A stretch of 40,209 nucleotides of DNA from an uncultured Eubacteriales bacterium (GCA_900550955.1 URUF01000018.1:1-40209), one strand, 5' to 3'; positions 7,492 to 16,678 are shown, counted from the stretch's first letter. Program-made: numbers and translations. Notes: generated by a model not told the origin, from the letters alone.

Positions 7492-8514
7492 TTGAAACAC
7501 GAGCCATCCAGAATCGGCTACTACCCCGGCGCGCCCGCCGGAGGCAAGCCTCCCAAACGCACGGGCAGGCGGCGGTATTATGCGGCGATTGCTATATGCG
7601 CCTGCGTATTTGTGGTTTGCGCAGCGCTGCTGATACGGTATTATACCAATATTGCCGCTTCCCGGCAGGCCTCCCAGCAGTTGGGAGAGATCTATCAGGC
7701 CTCCCTTGAGGCGACGGACGCCCCCACGGAAACGCCGCCGCAAAGCGAGCCAACCGCCACTGCGCAGCCAACCGCGCGTCCCGCCCCAACCAAGGCCCCT
7801 CAACCCAGCGGGCAAGCCAGCGCCGCCGCAGCCAGCGCGGCTGAGCTTTGGCCCACGGTTTACCCGGACAATCCCAAACTGAAGGTTTCTGCCGTGTTTG
7901 ACGAGCTGCAAGCCCAAAACCGCGATATCATCGCTTGGCTCAAGCTTGACGGCGAGCTGGATGAACCCGTGGTGCAGCGCGATAACGTCTACTACCTCAC
8001 CCACAACGCGCTCAAGCAAAAAAGCATAACCGGCGCGCTTTTCCTGGATGAAGGCTGCGACCTCATCCACGTGCCCACGCAAATGGTGGTGCACGGCCAC
8101 AATATGAAGGAAGGGGCCATGTTTGGCTGCCTGAAAAAGTACAAGGTCAAGGGCGCCGCCTATTATAAGGAGCATGCCTACATAGACTTTAACACCCTGT
8201 ACGAGAATGGGCGCTATGTGATCTTCGCTGTGGCGGAGGTGGACATTCGCTCCGGCCATCCCTATTATTTGCCCTTCTGGCAGTATTCCCGCTTCACAGA
8301 CGAAAAACAGTTTACGGACTATATAGCCAGCGCGCGCGCCTGCTCCCTGTACCGCTGCAAGGTGGATGTGCAGCCCGGCGACCGCCTCCTTACGCTGTCC
8401 ACCTGTACCGGCACGAACGATAACATGCGCCTGCTGGTCATGGCCCGCAAAATCCGCCCGGATGAAAACTTGCTGGATTTGAATATGGCGGTAATGAGCA
8501 CCGTTGACAGGTGA
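7492..8514 (+). CDS. Class B-like sortase
   Basis: The 340-residue protein is a membrane-anchored cysteine transpeptidase that joins surface proteins to the peptidoglycan or pilus. It has a short basic cytoplasmic tail, one membrane segment at about residues 28-48, a Pro/Thr/Ala-rich spacer at about 70-115, and a sortase domain from about 130. Catalytic residues are visible: His203 in VVHGHNM, Cys305 in TLSTCTG and Arg313 in NMRLLVMARK. The IIAWLKLDG and VVQRDNVYYL segments and the TLSTC motif fit class B. The start is TTG at 7492, with AGGAG 9 nt upstream. No sorting-signal substrate gene occurs in the window, so its client proteins are encoded elsewhere. Confidence 0.88.
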   Translation: MKHEPSRIGYYPGAPAGGKPPKRTGRRRYYAAIAICACVFVVCAALLIRYYTNIAASRQASQQLGEIYQASLEATDAPTETPPQSEPTATAQPTARPAPTKAPQPSGQASAAAASAAELWPTVYPDNPKLKVSAVFDELQAQNRDIIAWLKLDGELDEPVVQRDNVYYLTHNALKQKSITGALFLDEGCDLIHVPTQMVVHGHNMKEGAMFGCLKKYKVKGAAYYKEHAYIDFNTLYENGRYVIFAVAEVDIRSGHPYYLPFWQYSRFTDEKQFTDYIASARACSLYRCKVDVQPGDRLLTLSTCTGTNDNMRLLVMARKIRPDENLLDLNMAVMSTVDR

Positions 8515-8550
8515 ATTTTAAACCGCCGCATGGCAGGAGGCGTGGTGCGC

Positions 8551-9402
8551 ATGGATATGTTCATCGGTTTCATTGGCTGCGGTTGCGCCGCGCAAACGGC
8601 GTATGCGCCCGCCTGTGCGGCGCATGCGGGCTGTGTGCCAGCCGCCTGGTACGACCCGGACGAGGCGCGCGCGGCAGCGCTGGCGCGCACGTATGGCGGG
8701 CGGGTTTTCCAAAGCATGGAAGCGCTGCTTGCCTGCGATATTCAGGCCGTGATGATCGATTTGCCCATCGCCCGGCGCGTTCCCGCCATCTGCGCCGCGC
8801 TGAAGGCCGGGCGCTATGCCCTGTGCGAGCCGCCCTTTACCATGGATTTTGACGGCGTATGGGCCCTGACCTCGTGCATGTTTGACGCGCCCGGACGGCT
8901 GATGCCTGCGGGCGGGCTGCGGCTTGCCCGTGCCTCTCAGGCGGGCTGCGAAATAGGCGGCATCCAAAGCTTTGAGGCGTCGTATACCTGCCCCCGTCCC
9001 GCCCATGCGGCCTCCGCCATGGAGTCGCCCGCCATAGCGGCCATCGGTGCGCTGCATGCATTGCTGGGCGAGCCCTTTACCGATGTGTGCGCCATGGAAA
9101 GCCCAAGCCGCGCGGATACGCATCTTCTGCTCTGTACGGATAGCCGCGTCACCGGCCAGCTGCACGCCGGTTGGCATGGGCAGCCAGGCGGCCGCGTACG
9201 CGTCTATGGCGGCGGCGGGCAGGCGGAGTTTGCTTTAGAGCCCGTTCCCTTACGCGATCATGCGGACGCCTTCCTTTGCGCCGTCAAAGCGGGCGCCCCT
9301 CTTCCCGAGGATGCGTCGGCCTCCCTGGCGGCCCATCAGGTGGCGCTTCTGGCGCGCCGCAGCGCCACGGAAGGAAAGCGCCTCTATGTGCGCCACGGCT
9401 GA
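8551..9402 (+). CDS. Gfo/Idh/MocA-like protein with degenerate catalytic motifs
   Basis: The 283-residue product begins with a Rossmann motif (IGFIGCGCAAQ) followed by WYDPDEARA and the FQSMEALLACDIQAVMI segment typical of Gfo/Idh/MocA NAD(P)-dependent sugar oxidoreductases. The key EKP lysine is replaced: the sequence reads CEPPF. The helix that normally carries DxGxH reads IAAIGALHALLG, keeping His but losing Asp. At 283 residues it is also shorter than the usual 330-350. It may bind a nucleotide without normal dehydrogenase activity. The ATG at 8551 has AGGAGG 10 nt upstream; an earlier in-frame ATG at 8530 would place the Shine-Dalgarno sequence inside the gene. It starts 36 bp after the sortase and may be co-transcribed with it. 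Confidence 0.7.
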   Translation: MDMFIGFIGCGCAAQTAYAPACAAHAGCVPAAWYDPDEARAAALARTYGGRVFQSMEALLACDIQAVMIDLPIARRVPAICAALKAGRYALCEPPFTMDFDGVWALTSCMFDAPGRLMPAGGLRLARASQAGCEIGGIQSFEASYTCPRPAHAASAMESPAIAAIGALHALLGEPFTDVCAMESPSRADTHLLLCTDSRVTGQLHAGWHGQPGGRVRVYGGGGQAEFALEPVPLRDHADAFLCAVKAGAPLPEDASASLAAHQVALLARRSATEGKRLYVRHG

Positions 9403-9410
9403 CTTTCCCC

Positions 9411-9439
9411 TTTACAATCGCCAAAAACTGTGCTATCAT
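9411..9439 (+). promoter_or_regulatory. Sigma-A promoter of the T-box-ileS unit
   Basis: TTTACA (9411-9416), a 17-bp spacer and TATCAT (9434-9439). Transcription would start at about 9446, at the foot of T-box stem I. Confidence 0.7.
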
Positions 9440-9445
9440 ACCACC

Positions 9446-9710
9446 CAGCAGCTATGAGAAGGACGGATGCGCCTCCGTCACAGCGTAGCGAGCCCGGAAA
9501 CGGTGGAAGCCGGGCGTTGTGTTGGCGCATCGGATCACCTTGGAGCTATCGGCCTGATGGCGCTTTGCGCCGTAAGGCGGATCGGGCGCTCCCGTGACAG
9601 AGCCAGCCGGTAACCAAAGCCGGTATGAGCGGGCGGCCAAAGGCCGTCAAAATGGGTGGTACCGCGGAAAAACGCATTTTTCCGTCCCGTTGCGCGGGAC
9701 GGTTTTTTCT
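9446..9710 (+). promoter_or_regulatory. T-box leader of ileS, Ile specifier
   Basis: This leader senses uncharged tRNA-Ile and lets transcription continue into ileS when isoleucine charging is low. The T-box core with GGGTGGTACCGCGG is at 9654-9667. A stem I region begins at about 9450, and an ATC codon followed by A in the segment GGATCACC near 9532 is a good isoleucine specifier candidate. The competing terminator is at 9682-9708, an 8-bp stem (ccgtcccg / cgggacgg) with a T-run. Spacing to the gene and specifier identity agree with the downstream isoleucyl-tRNA synthetase. Confidence 0.93.
9682..9708 (+). terminator. T-box attenuator terminator
   Basis: Stem 9682-9689 / 9695-9702 with a 5-nt loop and a six-T run. 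Its left arm would be captured by the T-box sequence when the antiterminator forms. Confidence 0.9.
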
Positions 9711-9751
9711 TGCCCCGAAAACCCCACTATCCAAAGGAGGTCTAAAACCCA

Positions 9752-12700
9752 ATGTATCGCAAAGTACCAACGGACATGAACTTTGTTGAGCGCGAAAAGC
9801 AGGTGCTGGACTTCTGGAAGCAAAACGGCATCATTGAAAAAAGCTTCCACCACCGCGACGGCCAGGAGCGCTTTACCTTCTTTGACGGCCCACCCACGGC
9901 CAACGGCCGTCCGCACATCGGCCATATCGAAACCCGCGCCATCAAGGATTTGATTCCGCGCTTCCAAAGCATGAAGGGCAAGGATGTGCTGCGCAAGGCC
10001 GGCTGGGATACCCACGGCCTGCCTGTGGAGCTTGAGGTAGAAAAGACCCTCGGCCTGGACGGAAAACCCCAGATTGAAGCCTACGGCATTGAGCCCTTCA
10101 TTGCCGAGTGCAAAAAAAGCGTTTGGAAGTACCAGCACGAATGGGAAGAAATGAGCGACCGCGTGGGCTTCTGGGCGGATATGAAGGATCCCTATATCAC
10201 CTATAAGGACGACTATATCGAAAGCGAATGGTGGAGCCTTAAGGAAATTTGGAAGAAGGGCCTGCTCTACCTGGGCCACAAAATCGCTCCCTACTGCCCC
10301 CGCTGCGGCACCGCGCTTTCCAGCCACGAGGTGGCGCAGGGCTATAAAAATGTGAAGGAAACCTCCGCCTATGTGCGTTTCCCCATCAAGGGCGAGGAAA
10401 ACGCCTATTTCCTGGCCTGGACCACCACGCCCTGGACGCTTCCCAGCAACCTGGCCCTGTGCGTCAATCCCAGCGATACCTACGCCCGCTTCACCGTGGA
10501 GGGGCAAACCTATATCATGGCCAAGGCGCTCATCCCCGCCATCTTCCCCGATAAGGAGATCCAAATCCACGCCGAAATGCTTGGCCGCGATCTAAAGGGC
10601 ATGGAATACGTGCCGCTGTTTGACTTTGCCGTGGGCAAGCTGGATAAGCCCGCCTGGCATGTGGTGTGCGACGATTACGTCACCATGACGGACGGCACCG
10701 GCATCGTTCACATCGCCCCCGCCTTTGGCGAGGATGACAACCGCGTCTGCAAGGAAAACGACCTTCCCTTTGTCAACTTTGTGGACCCTCAGGGCTGCAT
10801 GACCGCCGATACCAAATGGCCCGGCGTGTTCGTCAAGGACGCAGACAAGCTGGTTTTGGAGGATTTGAAAGAGCGCGGCCTGCTGTTTGCCGCCGTGCCC
10901 TTTGCGCATGATTATCCCTTCTGCTGGCGCTGCGACCGTCCCCTGCTGTATTACCCCCGCCCCACCTGGTACATCAAGATGACCGCCGTAAAGGACGAGC
11001 TGGTCAAGAACAACCGCACCATCAACTGGATGCCTGAAAACATCAAGGAAGGCCGTATGGGCTCCTGGCTTGAAAACGTGCATGACTGGGGCCTCAGCCG
11101 CGAGCGCTACTGGGGTACGCCCCTGCCCGTGTGGACGTGCGAATGCGGCCATATCCACGTGGTAGGCTCCAAGCAGGAGCTGCGCGATATGTCCACCAAA
11201 CCCCTGGGGGATATTGAGCTGCACCGCCCCTATGTGGACGAGGTGGAAATCACCTGCCCCGAATGCGGCAAGCCCATGCACCGCGTGAAAGAGGTTATCG
11301 ACTGCTGGTACGACAGCGGCTCCATGCCCTTTGCCCAGTGGCATTATCCCTTTGAAAACAAGGATATTTTTGAAAAGCGCTTCCCCGCCAACTTTATTTC
11401 CGAGGCGATCGACCAAACCCGCGGCTGGTTTTACACGCTCAGCGCCATCTCCACGCTTCTGTTTGAGCGCGCGGCGTTTGAAAACTGCATCGTCATGGGC
11501 CATGTGCAGGATAAGGACGGCCAAAAGATGTCCAAGCACAAGGGCAACGTGGTGGATCCCTGGAGCGTTTTGAACAAGCAAGGCGCGGACGCCGTGCGCT
11601 GGTATTTCTACACCGCGGGCGCGCCGTGGCTGCCCAACCGTTTCAGCGACGAGGCTGTTAACGAGGGCCAGCGCAAGTTCATGGGCACGCTGCAAAACAC
11701 CTATGCCTTCTTCGTGCTCTATGCCAATATCGACAATTTCAATCCCAAGGAGCATCCCATCGAGAAGGCGAAGCTCACTCTGATGGATAAGTGGGTGCTC
11801 TCCCGCCTGAACCAGCTTATCAAGCGCGTGGACGACGACCTTAGCAACTTCCGCATCCCCGAGTCCGCCCGCGCCATCGGCGATTTCGTGGACGAGCTGA
11901 GCAACTGGTATGTGCGCCGCGGCCGCGAGCGTTTCTGGGGCAAGGGCATGGATGATACTAAGGAAGCCGCTTTTGCAACCCTCTACGCCGTGCTTGTAAC
12001 CCTTAGCAAGGTAATCGCGCCGTTTGTGCCCTTTATGGCTGAGGACATGTACCAAAACCTGGTGCGCAGCGTGGATGAAACCGCGCCCGAGAGCGTGCAC
12101 CTATGCGACTTCCCCACTGCGGATGAAAGCCTCATCGACGAGGACCTCAACACGCAGATGAGCGCGCTTTTGGAGGTTGTGGGCCTGGGCCGCGCCTGCC
12201 GCGCCGGCGCCAACCTCAAGGTGCGCCAGCCCGCCGCCGCGCTGTATGTGAAGGGCACCCATTTTGACGGGGCTTTCAGCGCCCTGGCCGAGGATGAGCT
12301 AAACGTAAAGCAGGTTATTTTTACCGATGACGCCCGCGCCTTCACCACCTACAACCTCAAGCCGCAAATGCGCACCTTGGGCCCCAAGTACGGAAAGCTT
12401 CTGGGCCGCATTGGCCAAAAGCTTAAGGAGCTGGACGGCAACGACGTGGTGGACGCCTTTGAGCGCGGCGAAACCGTGCGCTTCTCCCTGGACGATACCG
12501 AGGTTGTGCTCGCAAAGGACGACGTGCTCACCGAATCCGCTCAAAAGCCCGGCTTTGCGGCGCAGACGGACGGCGGCGTGACCGTTGTTTTGGATTGCAA
12601 CCTTACCCCCGAACTGGTTTGCGAGGGCTATCAGCGCGAAATGATCTCCAAGCTGCAAAACATGCGCAAGGACGCCGCGTTTGAGGTGAGCGACCGCATC

Positions 12701-12877
12701 GAGGTTACTTACGAGGCTGACGACGAGCTGGCCGCCGCCATCGAAAGCGGGCGCGACTTCATTATGCGCAGCGTGCTGGCCGTCAAGCTGGAACGGGCCG
12801 CGGCTCCCGAGGGCGCGGAAGCCAAGGCTTGGGATCTCAACGGCAAAAAGGCCCTCATGAGCGTGCGCCGGGCGTAA
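9752..12877 (+). CDS. ileS: Isoleucyl-tRNA synthetase, long (type 2-like) form
   Basis: The 1041-residue enzyme charges tRNA-Ile with isoleucine. The HIGH motif is at residues 55-58 (PHIGH) and the KMSKS-equivalent is KMSKH at 592-596. The CP1 editing region is present between them (AWTTTPWTLPSN and DGTGIVHIAPAFGEDD). Several Cys pairs lie in the catalytic half (CPRCG near 185, CWRCD, CECG and CPECG). The C-terminus lacks the CxRCW-type zinc module of the roughly 920-residue type 1 enzymes, and the total length matches the type 2 group seen in Thermus and eukaryotes. An AAAGGAGG site precedes the ATG. Expression is under the T-box leader. Type 2 enzymes are known as a class for lower mupirocin sensitivity; whether that holds here is inference. 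Confidence 0.97.
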   Translation: MYRKVPTDMNFVEREKQVLDFWKQNGIIEKSFHHRDGQERFTFFDGPPTANGRPHIGHIETRAIKDLIPRFQSMKGKDVLRKAGWDTHGLPVELEVEKTLGLDGKPQIEAYGIEPFIAECKKSVWKYQHEWEEMSDRVGFWADMKDPYITYKDDYIESEWWSLKEIWKKGLLYLGHKIAPYCPRCGTALSSHEVAQGYKNVKETSAYVRFPIKGEENAYFLAWTTTPWTLPSNLALCVNPSDTYARFTVEGQTYIMAKALIPAIFPDKEIQIHAEMLGRDLKGMEYVPLFDFAVGKLDKPAWHVVCDDYVTMTDGTGIVHIAPAFGEDDNRVCKENDLPFVNFVDPQGCMTADTKWPGVFVKDADKLVLEDLKERGLLFAAVPFAHDYPFCWRCDRPLLYYPRPTWYIKMTAVKDELVKNNRTINWMPENIKEGRMGSWLENVHDWGLSRERYWGTPLPVWTCECGHIHVVGSKQELRDMSTKPLGDIELHRPYVDEVEITCPECGKPMHRVKEVIDCWYDSGSMPFAQWHYPFENKDIFEKRFPANFISEAIDQTRGWFYTLSAISTLLFERAAFENCIVMGHVQDKDGQKMSKHKGNVVDPWSVLNKQGADAVRWYFYTAGAPWLPNRFSDEAVNEGQRKFMGTLQNTYAFFVLYANIDNFNPKEHPIEKAKLTLMDKWVLSRLNQLIKRVDDDLSNFRIPESARAIGDFVDELSNWYVRRGRERFWGKGMDDTKEAAFATLYAVLVTLSKVIAPFVPFMAEDMYQNLVRSVDETAPESVHLCDFPTADESLIDEDLNTQMSALLEVVGLGRACRAGANLKVRQPAAALYVKGTHFDGAFSALAEDELNVKQVIFTDDARAFTTYNLKPQMRTLGPKYGKLLGRIGQKLKELDGNDVVDAFERGETVRFSLDDTEVVLAKDDVLTESAQKPGFAAQTDGGVTVVLDCNLTPELVCEGYQREMISKLQNMRKDAAFEVSDRIEVTYEADDELAAAIESGRDFIMRSVLAVKLERAAAPEGAEAKAWDLNGKKALMSVRRA

Positions 12878-12889
12878 GCACGGGGGTAC

Positions 12890-12955
12890 GGCAGGGGGCG
12901 CCATCCCCCTGCGCCCCTGGCAAGGGGCTTCGCCCTTGACCTGTCCTTTTTGGTT
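12890..12955 (+). terminator. GC-rich hairpins after ileS
   Basis: A gcaggggg / ccccctgc hairpin is followed by a second GC-rich stem and a T-rich stretch (tccttttt). Together they could end the ileS transcript, although the fit to a canonical terminator is loose. Confidence 0.4.
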
Positions 12956-12999
12956 GATGGCACCTGTTTTCCTTAACAACCTTCATGTAGGAGCTATGT

Positions 13000-13872
13000 A
13001 TGTATTTATGTGACCAGTGGCGCGATTATGAGGTGCTGGACACCGGCGACGGCGAAAAGCTGGAACGCTGGGGCGACATCCTTCTGCGCCGCCCGGATCC
13101 CCAGGTCATCTGGCCCAAGGCGCAGCCCGGCCTATGGGATGCCGCGCATGCCGTATACCAGCGCAGTGAATCCGGCGGCGGGCATTGGGATTTCCGCCAA
13201 AAGCTGCCCGACCGTTGGACGGTGAAACTGGGCATGCTCAAGTTTTATGTGAAGCCCACCGGCTTCAAGCATACCGGGCTTTTCCCGGAGCAAGCGGCCA
13301 ACTGGGCCTTCATGCAGGAGCGCATCCGCTCCGCAGGCGCGTGGAGCCATCCGCCGCGCGTGCTCAACCTGTTTGCCTATACGGGCGGGGCCACGTTGGC
13401 CTGCGCCGCCGCCGGCGCGCACGTTACCCATGTGGACGCGGCCAAGGGCATGGTGCTGTGGGCGCGTGAAAACCGCGATTTAAGCGGCATACCCGAGGAA
13501 AGCACCCGCTTTATCATCGAGGATGCGAAGGCGTTTGTCCGGCGCGAGCTGCGCCGGGGCAATAGCTACGACGCTATCCTCATGGACCCGCCCAGCTATG
13601 GCCGTGGCCCCAACGGCGAGGTGTGGAAGCTGGAAAACGAGCTATACCCGCTGGTTGACCTGTGCGCGCAGGTTTTAAGCGATACGCCCCTTTTCTTCCT
13701 GATCAACGGCTACACCACGGGCTTTAACGCCTCGGTGCTGCGCAACATTGCGCAGCGCTGCCTGTGCGGCCGCTACGGCGGCAGGGCTGAGGCCGACGAG
13801 CTGTGCCTGAGCGTATCCACAGGCAGCGTGCTTCCCTGTGGAACAACCGCGCGGTGGCTGCCCCATGCCTGA
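13000..13872 (+). CDS. Class I SAM-dependent RNA methyltransferase, RlmI-like
   Basis: The 290-residue protein matches the COG1092/RlmI-type methyltransferases that modify rRNA cytosine. SAM motif I reads NLFAYTGGATLACAAAG near residue 125, followed by HVDAAKGMVLWARENRDL, and motif IV is LMDPPSYGRG near residue 190. The N-terminal PUA domain and the catalytic-cysteine extension of full-length RlmI are reduced or absent, so the target base cannot be assigned. It heads a cluster of overlapping or closely spaced RNA-modification genes and its end overlaps the pseudouridine synthase by 8 bp. GTAGGAG lies upstream of the ATG at 13000. Confidence 0.85.
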   Translation: MYLCDQWRDYEVLDTGDGEKLERWGDILLRRPDPQVIWPKAQPGLWDAAHAVYQRSESGGGHWDFRQKLPDRWTVKLGMLKFYVKPTGFKHTGLFPEQAANWAFMQERIRSAGAWSHPPRVLNLFAYTGGATLACAAAGAHVTHVDAAKGMVLWARENRDLSGIPEESTRFIIEDAKAFVRRELRRGNSYDAILMDPPSYGRGPNGEVWKLENELYPLVDLCAQVLSDTPLFFLINGYTTGFNASVLRNIAQRCLCGRYGGRAEADELCLSVSTGSVLPCGTTARWLPHA

Positions 13873-14575
13873 AATTATCTATGAGGACAACCATCTGCTG
13901 GTGGCTGTAAAACCCCCCAACCTGCTCGCACAGGGCGATGCGACCGGCGATGATTGCCTGCTTGACCAGCTCAAGCGCTATATCAAGCAAACGTATCACA
14001 AGCCGGGTGAGGTGTATCTGGGCCTGGTGCACCGTATGGACAGGCCTGTGGGCGGGCTGATGGCCTTCGCGCGCACCAGCAAGGCCGCCTCGCGCCTAAG
14101 CGGCCAGCTTCGCACGCACGCCATGGAGCGGGAATATTTGGCTGTGGTGGAAAAGGGCGTTTCCATGCCCGATAGCGGCACGCTGGAAAACTGGCTTCTC
14201 AAGGACGGGGAAGGCGGCGGCGTGCGGGTGGCCGCGCCGGATACGCCGGGCGCGCAGCAGGCGCGCCTCCACTATCACGTGCTTTCACGCAGCGGCGATA
14301 CCGCGCTGGTTCATGTGAAACTGGAAACAGGCCGCAAGCACCAAATTCGCGTGCAGCTCATGCACAGCGGCCATCCCATCCTGTACGATATGCGCTATGG
14401 CCACGGCCGGCGCGGCCAGCCTGTTGCGTTATGGGGCGCGGTGCTGCGCCTGACGCACCCTACGAAGAAGGAACCCATGACCTTTGTAAGCGCGCCCCGC
14501 GGCGACGCTTACACGCCTTATGCCGCCGTTATTGACGGCTTTCTAACCCAACAGCGGAAGGGAGTTACCTCGTGA
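13865..14575 (+). CDS. RluA-family pseudouridine synthase
   Basis: The 236-residue enzyme isomerises uridine to pseudouridine in rRNA or tRNA. The signature HRMDRPVGGLMAFA contains the catalytic Asp at about residue 59, and the TGRKHQIRVQLMHSGHPI motif of the RluA family is present. There is no S4 domain at the N-terminus, so it is a short RluA-type enzyme and its target is not evident. I chose the ATG at 13865 (MPEIIYEDN, the usual family start). A GTG at 13838 would add nine residues with no family match. It overlaps the methyltransferase by 8 bp and the tgt start by 4 bp (GTGA), indicating translational coupling. Confidence 0.88.
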   Translation: MPEIIYEDNHLLVAVKPPNLLAQGDATGDDCLLDQLKRYIKQTYHKPGEVYLGLVHRMDRPVGGLMAFARTSKAASRLSGQLRTHAMEREYLAVVEKGVSMPDSGTLENWLLKDGEGGGVRVAAPDTPGAQQARLHYHVLSRSGDTALVHVKLETGRKHQIRVQLMHSGHPILYDMRYGHGRRGQPVALWGAVLRLTHPTKKEPMTFVSAPRGDAYTPYAAVIDGFLTQQRKGVTS

Positions 14576-15702
14576 GCACCCCCAATTTTTCCTTTGAGCT
14601 TCTTAAAACCTGCAAGCAAAGCGGCGCGCGGCTGGGGCTGCTGCATACGCCGCATGGCGATATCCATACCCCCGTATACATGCCCGTGGGCACCGCGGCT
14701 ACCGTCAAAGCCATGACCCCGCGGGAGATGCTGGAAATCGGCACGGAAATCATGCTTTCCAACACCTATCACCTGCATCTGCGCCCCGGTGAGGATTTGA
14801 TCCGCGAGGCTGGCGGGCTGCACAAGTTCATGAGTTGGCCCAAGCCTATCCTGACCGATAGCGGCGGCTTTCAGGTGTTTTCCCTCTCCGGCATCCGCAA
14901 AATCAAGGAGGAGGGCGTTACCTTCCAAAGCCATCTGGACGGCAGCCGCCGCTTCATTTCGCCCGAGGTAAGCATGGATATTCAGCACGCGCTGGGCTCG
15001 GATATCATGATGGCCTTCGACGTATGCTCCGCCTATCCCTGCGACCATGCCGCCGCCGAGGACGCCATGCACCGCACCCATCGCTGGGCCAAGCGCTGCC
15101 AGCAGCACCATACGGACGATACCCAGGTGCTCTTTGGCATCGTGCAGGGCGCTTTCTATAAGGATTTGCGCATCGAAAGCGCCAAAACCCTCACCGATAT
15201 GGATTTTTTTGGCTACGGCATCGGCGGCCTGTCCGTGGGCGAGCCCAAGCCCATAATGTATGACATGCTGGAGGCCCTCATGCCCCATATGAGCACGCAA
15301 AAGCCGCGCTATCTCATGGGCGTGGGCTCCCCCGACTGCCTGATCGAGGGTGTTATGCGCGGTGTTGACATGTTTGACTGCGTATTGGCTACCCGCATCG
15401 CGCGCAACGGCACCTGCTTCACCACCGACGGGCGGCTGGTCATCAAAAACGCGCAGTATGCGCATGACTTCCGTCCCATTGACGAGGAATGCGACTGCTA
15501 CGCCTGCCAGAACTTCAGCCGCGCCTATATCCGCCACCTTTTTAAGGCCGGCGAAATCACCGGCGAGCGGCTTACCAGCATTCACAACCTGCGCTTCCTG
15601 CTACGCCTGATGGAAAACGTGCGTAAGGCCATCCAGGAGGACAGGCTGTTGGATTTCCGCAGGCAGTTCTATGACCGCTACGATATGAGCCGCAATTTCT
15701 AA
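14572..15702 (+). CDS. tgt: Queuine tRNA-guanine transglycosylase
   Basis: The 376-residue enzyme exchanges guanine-34 of tRNAs with GUN anticodons for preQ1 (in bacteria), on the way to queuosine. Visible motifs are DSGGFQVFSL (substrate-binding Asp), GIGGLSVGEPK, the nucleophile region VDMFDCVLATR and the zinc site CDCYACQNFSRAYIRHL. Length is normal. The start is GTG, overlapping the previous stop by 4 bp, with GGAAGGGAG upstream. queA, which usually accompanies tgt, is not in the window. Confidence 0.97.
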   Translation: MSTPNFSFELLKTCKQSGARLGLLHTPHGDIHTPVYMPVGTAATVKAMTPREMLEIGTEIMLSNTYHLHLRPGEDLIREAGGLHKFMSWPKPILTDSGGFQVFSLSGIRKIKEEGVTFQSHLDGSRRFISPEVSMDIQHALGSDIMMAFDVCSAYPCDHAAAEDAMHRTHRWAKRCQQHHTDDTQVLFGIVQGAFYKDLRIESAKTLTDMDFFGYGIGGLSVGEPKPIMYDMLEALMPHMSTQKPRYLMGVGSPDCLIEGVMRGVDMFDCVLATRIARNGTCFTTDGRLVIKNAQYAHDFRPIDEECDCYACQNFSRAYIRHLFKAGEITGERLTSIHNLRFLLRLMENVRKAIQEDRLLDFRRQFYDRYDMSRNF

Positions 15703-15715
15703 GGAGCGTGCGCCT

Positions 15716-16138
15716 ATGGAACCCATAGAAGTTGCCGCCGGGGTTGTGCGCGCGGCCGATGGCCGCGTGCTTCTGTGCCGCCGTCAAGGCAAGTTGGACG
15801 GCCTGTGGGAATTTCCCGGCGGCAAGCGCGAGGCCGGCGAAACCTTTCAGCAATGCCTGGAGCGCGAGCTGATGGAGGAGCTGGAGCTGGACGTGGCCGC
15901 CGGCGATATTCTAGGCGAGGTTATGCGCACGGAGAACGGGCGCGCCCTCCGTCTGGTATTCGTCAGCGCTGTTTGCCGTTTTCCTTCGCAGCCGATGCGC
16001 CTGCATGTGCATGGCAAGGCGGCATGGGCGGCTCCCGCCGGTATCGCCGCCTATCCCCTTTGCCCCGCGGACACCGCGTTTGTGGCGCAAGGCGGGTTGG
16101 ATGGGCGTATTCATCAGGAAACTTCAAACAAGGAATGA
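15716..16138 (+). CDS. MutT-type Nudix hydrolase
   Basis: The 140-residue protein contains the Nudix box beginning GGKREAGET and ending ERELMEELEL, with the GX5EX7REUXEE pattern intact, within the usual MutT layout (AAGVVRAADGRVLLCRR, then LDGLWEFPGG). It would hydrolyse nucleoside diphosphate-linked substrates such as 8-oxo-dGTP; the real substrate is unknown. AAGGAG lies 8-9 nt before the ATG, 13 bp after tgt, so it is probably in the same operon. Confidence 0.9.
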   Translation: MEPIEVAAGVVRAADGRVLLCRRQGKLDGLWEFPGGKREAGETFQQCLERELMEELELDVAAGDILGEVMRTENGRALRLVFVSAVCRFPSQPMRLHVHGKAAWAAPAGIAAYPLCPADTAFVAQGGLDGRIHQETSNKE

Positions 16139-16147
16139 GCCAACGTT

Positions 16148-16678
16148 ATGATTCAGTATCGAGTTCTGCGCGCGGATGAGATATGCCGCGCGCTATTTGC
16201 GCCCTTTATCCGCCGCCAAGCCGTTACAAAATGCTGGCGAAAGGAAAACGGCGCATGGGTCGTCAAAGAATCGCCCTTTATGGATGATTGGAGCGAGCAC
16301 GACTATCAAACGCTGATTGCCTGCCTAAAACATACCGCGTCCACAGGTGGTTTTGTCTATGCCGCGTTTTGCGACAGCCTTTTAAAGGGCTTTGTTTCCG
16401 TTGAACCCTTCCTTTTTGGCGGCGAGCAAAAATACCTTGACCTATCAAGCCTCCATGTATCCGAGGATAAGCGCGGCCAGGGCATAGGTACCGCGCTTTT
16501 TCTTGCGGCCAAGGCGTGGGCCCGGGCCCACGGGGCGCGGAAACTGTACATATCCGCGCATTCCGCCGTTGAAAGCCAGGCGTTCTACAAGGCCATGGGC
16601 TGCGTTGAAGCGCAGGTATACAACCAACAGCATGCGCAGGCAGAGCCCTTTGACTGCCAGTTGGAGTGCAACGTGTAA
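16148..16678 (+). CDS. GNAT-family N-acetyltransferase
   Basis: The 176-residue product has the GNAT core: LDLSSLHVSEDKRGQGIGTALF is the acetyl-CoA pyrophosphate-binding motif A, followed by AKAWARAHGARKLYISAHSAVESQAFYKAMGC. The acceptor is unknown. It begins 9 bp after the Nudix gene, with an AAGGA sequence upstream, and is the last intact gene before a lower-GC stretch of broken genes. Confidence 0.88.
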   Translation: MIQYRVLRADEICRALFAPFIRRQAVTKCWRKENGAWVVKESPFMDDWSEHDYQTLIACLKHTASTGGFVYAAFCDSLLKGFVSVEPFLFGGEQKYLDLSSLHVSEDKRGQGIGTALFLAAKAWARAHGARKLYISAHSAVESQAFYKAMGCVEAQVYNQQHAQAEPFDCQLECNV

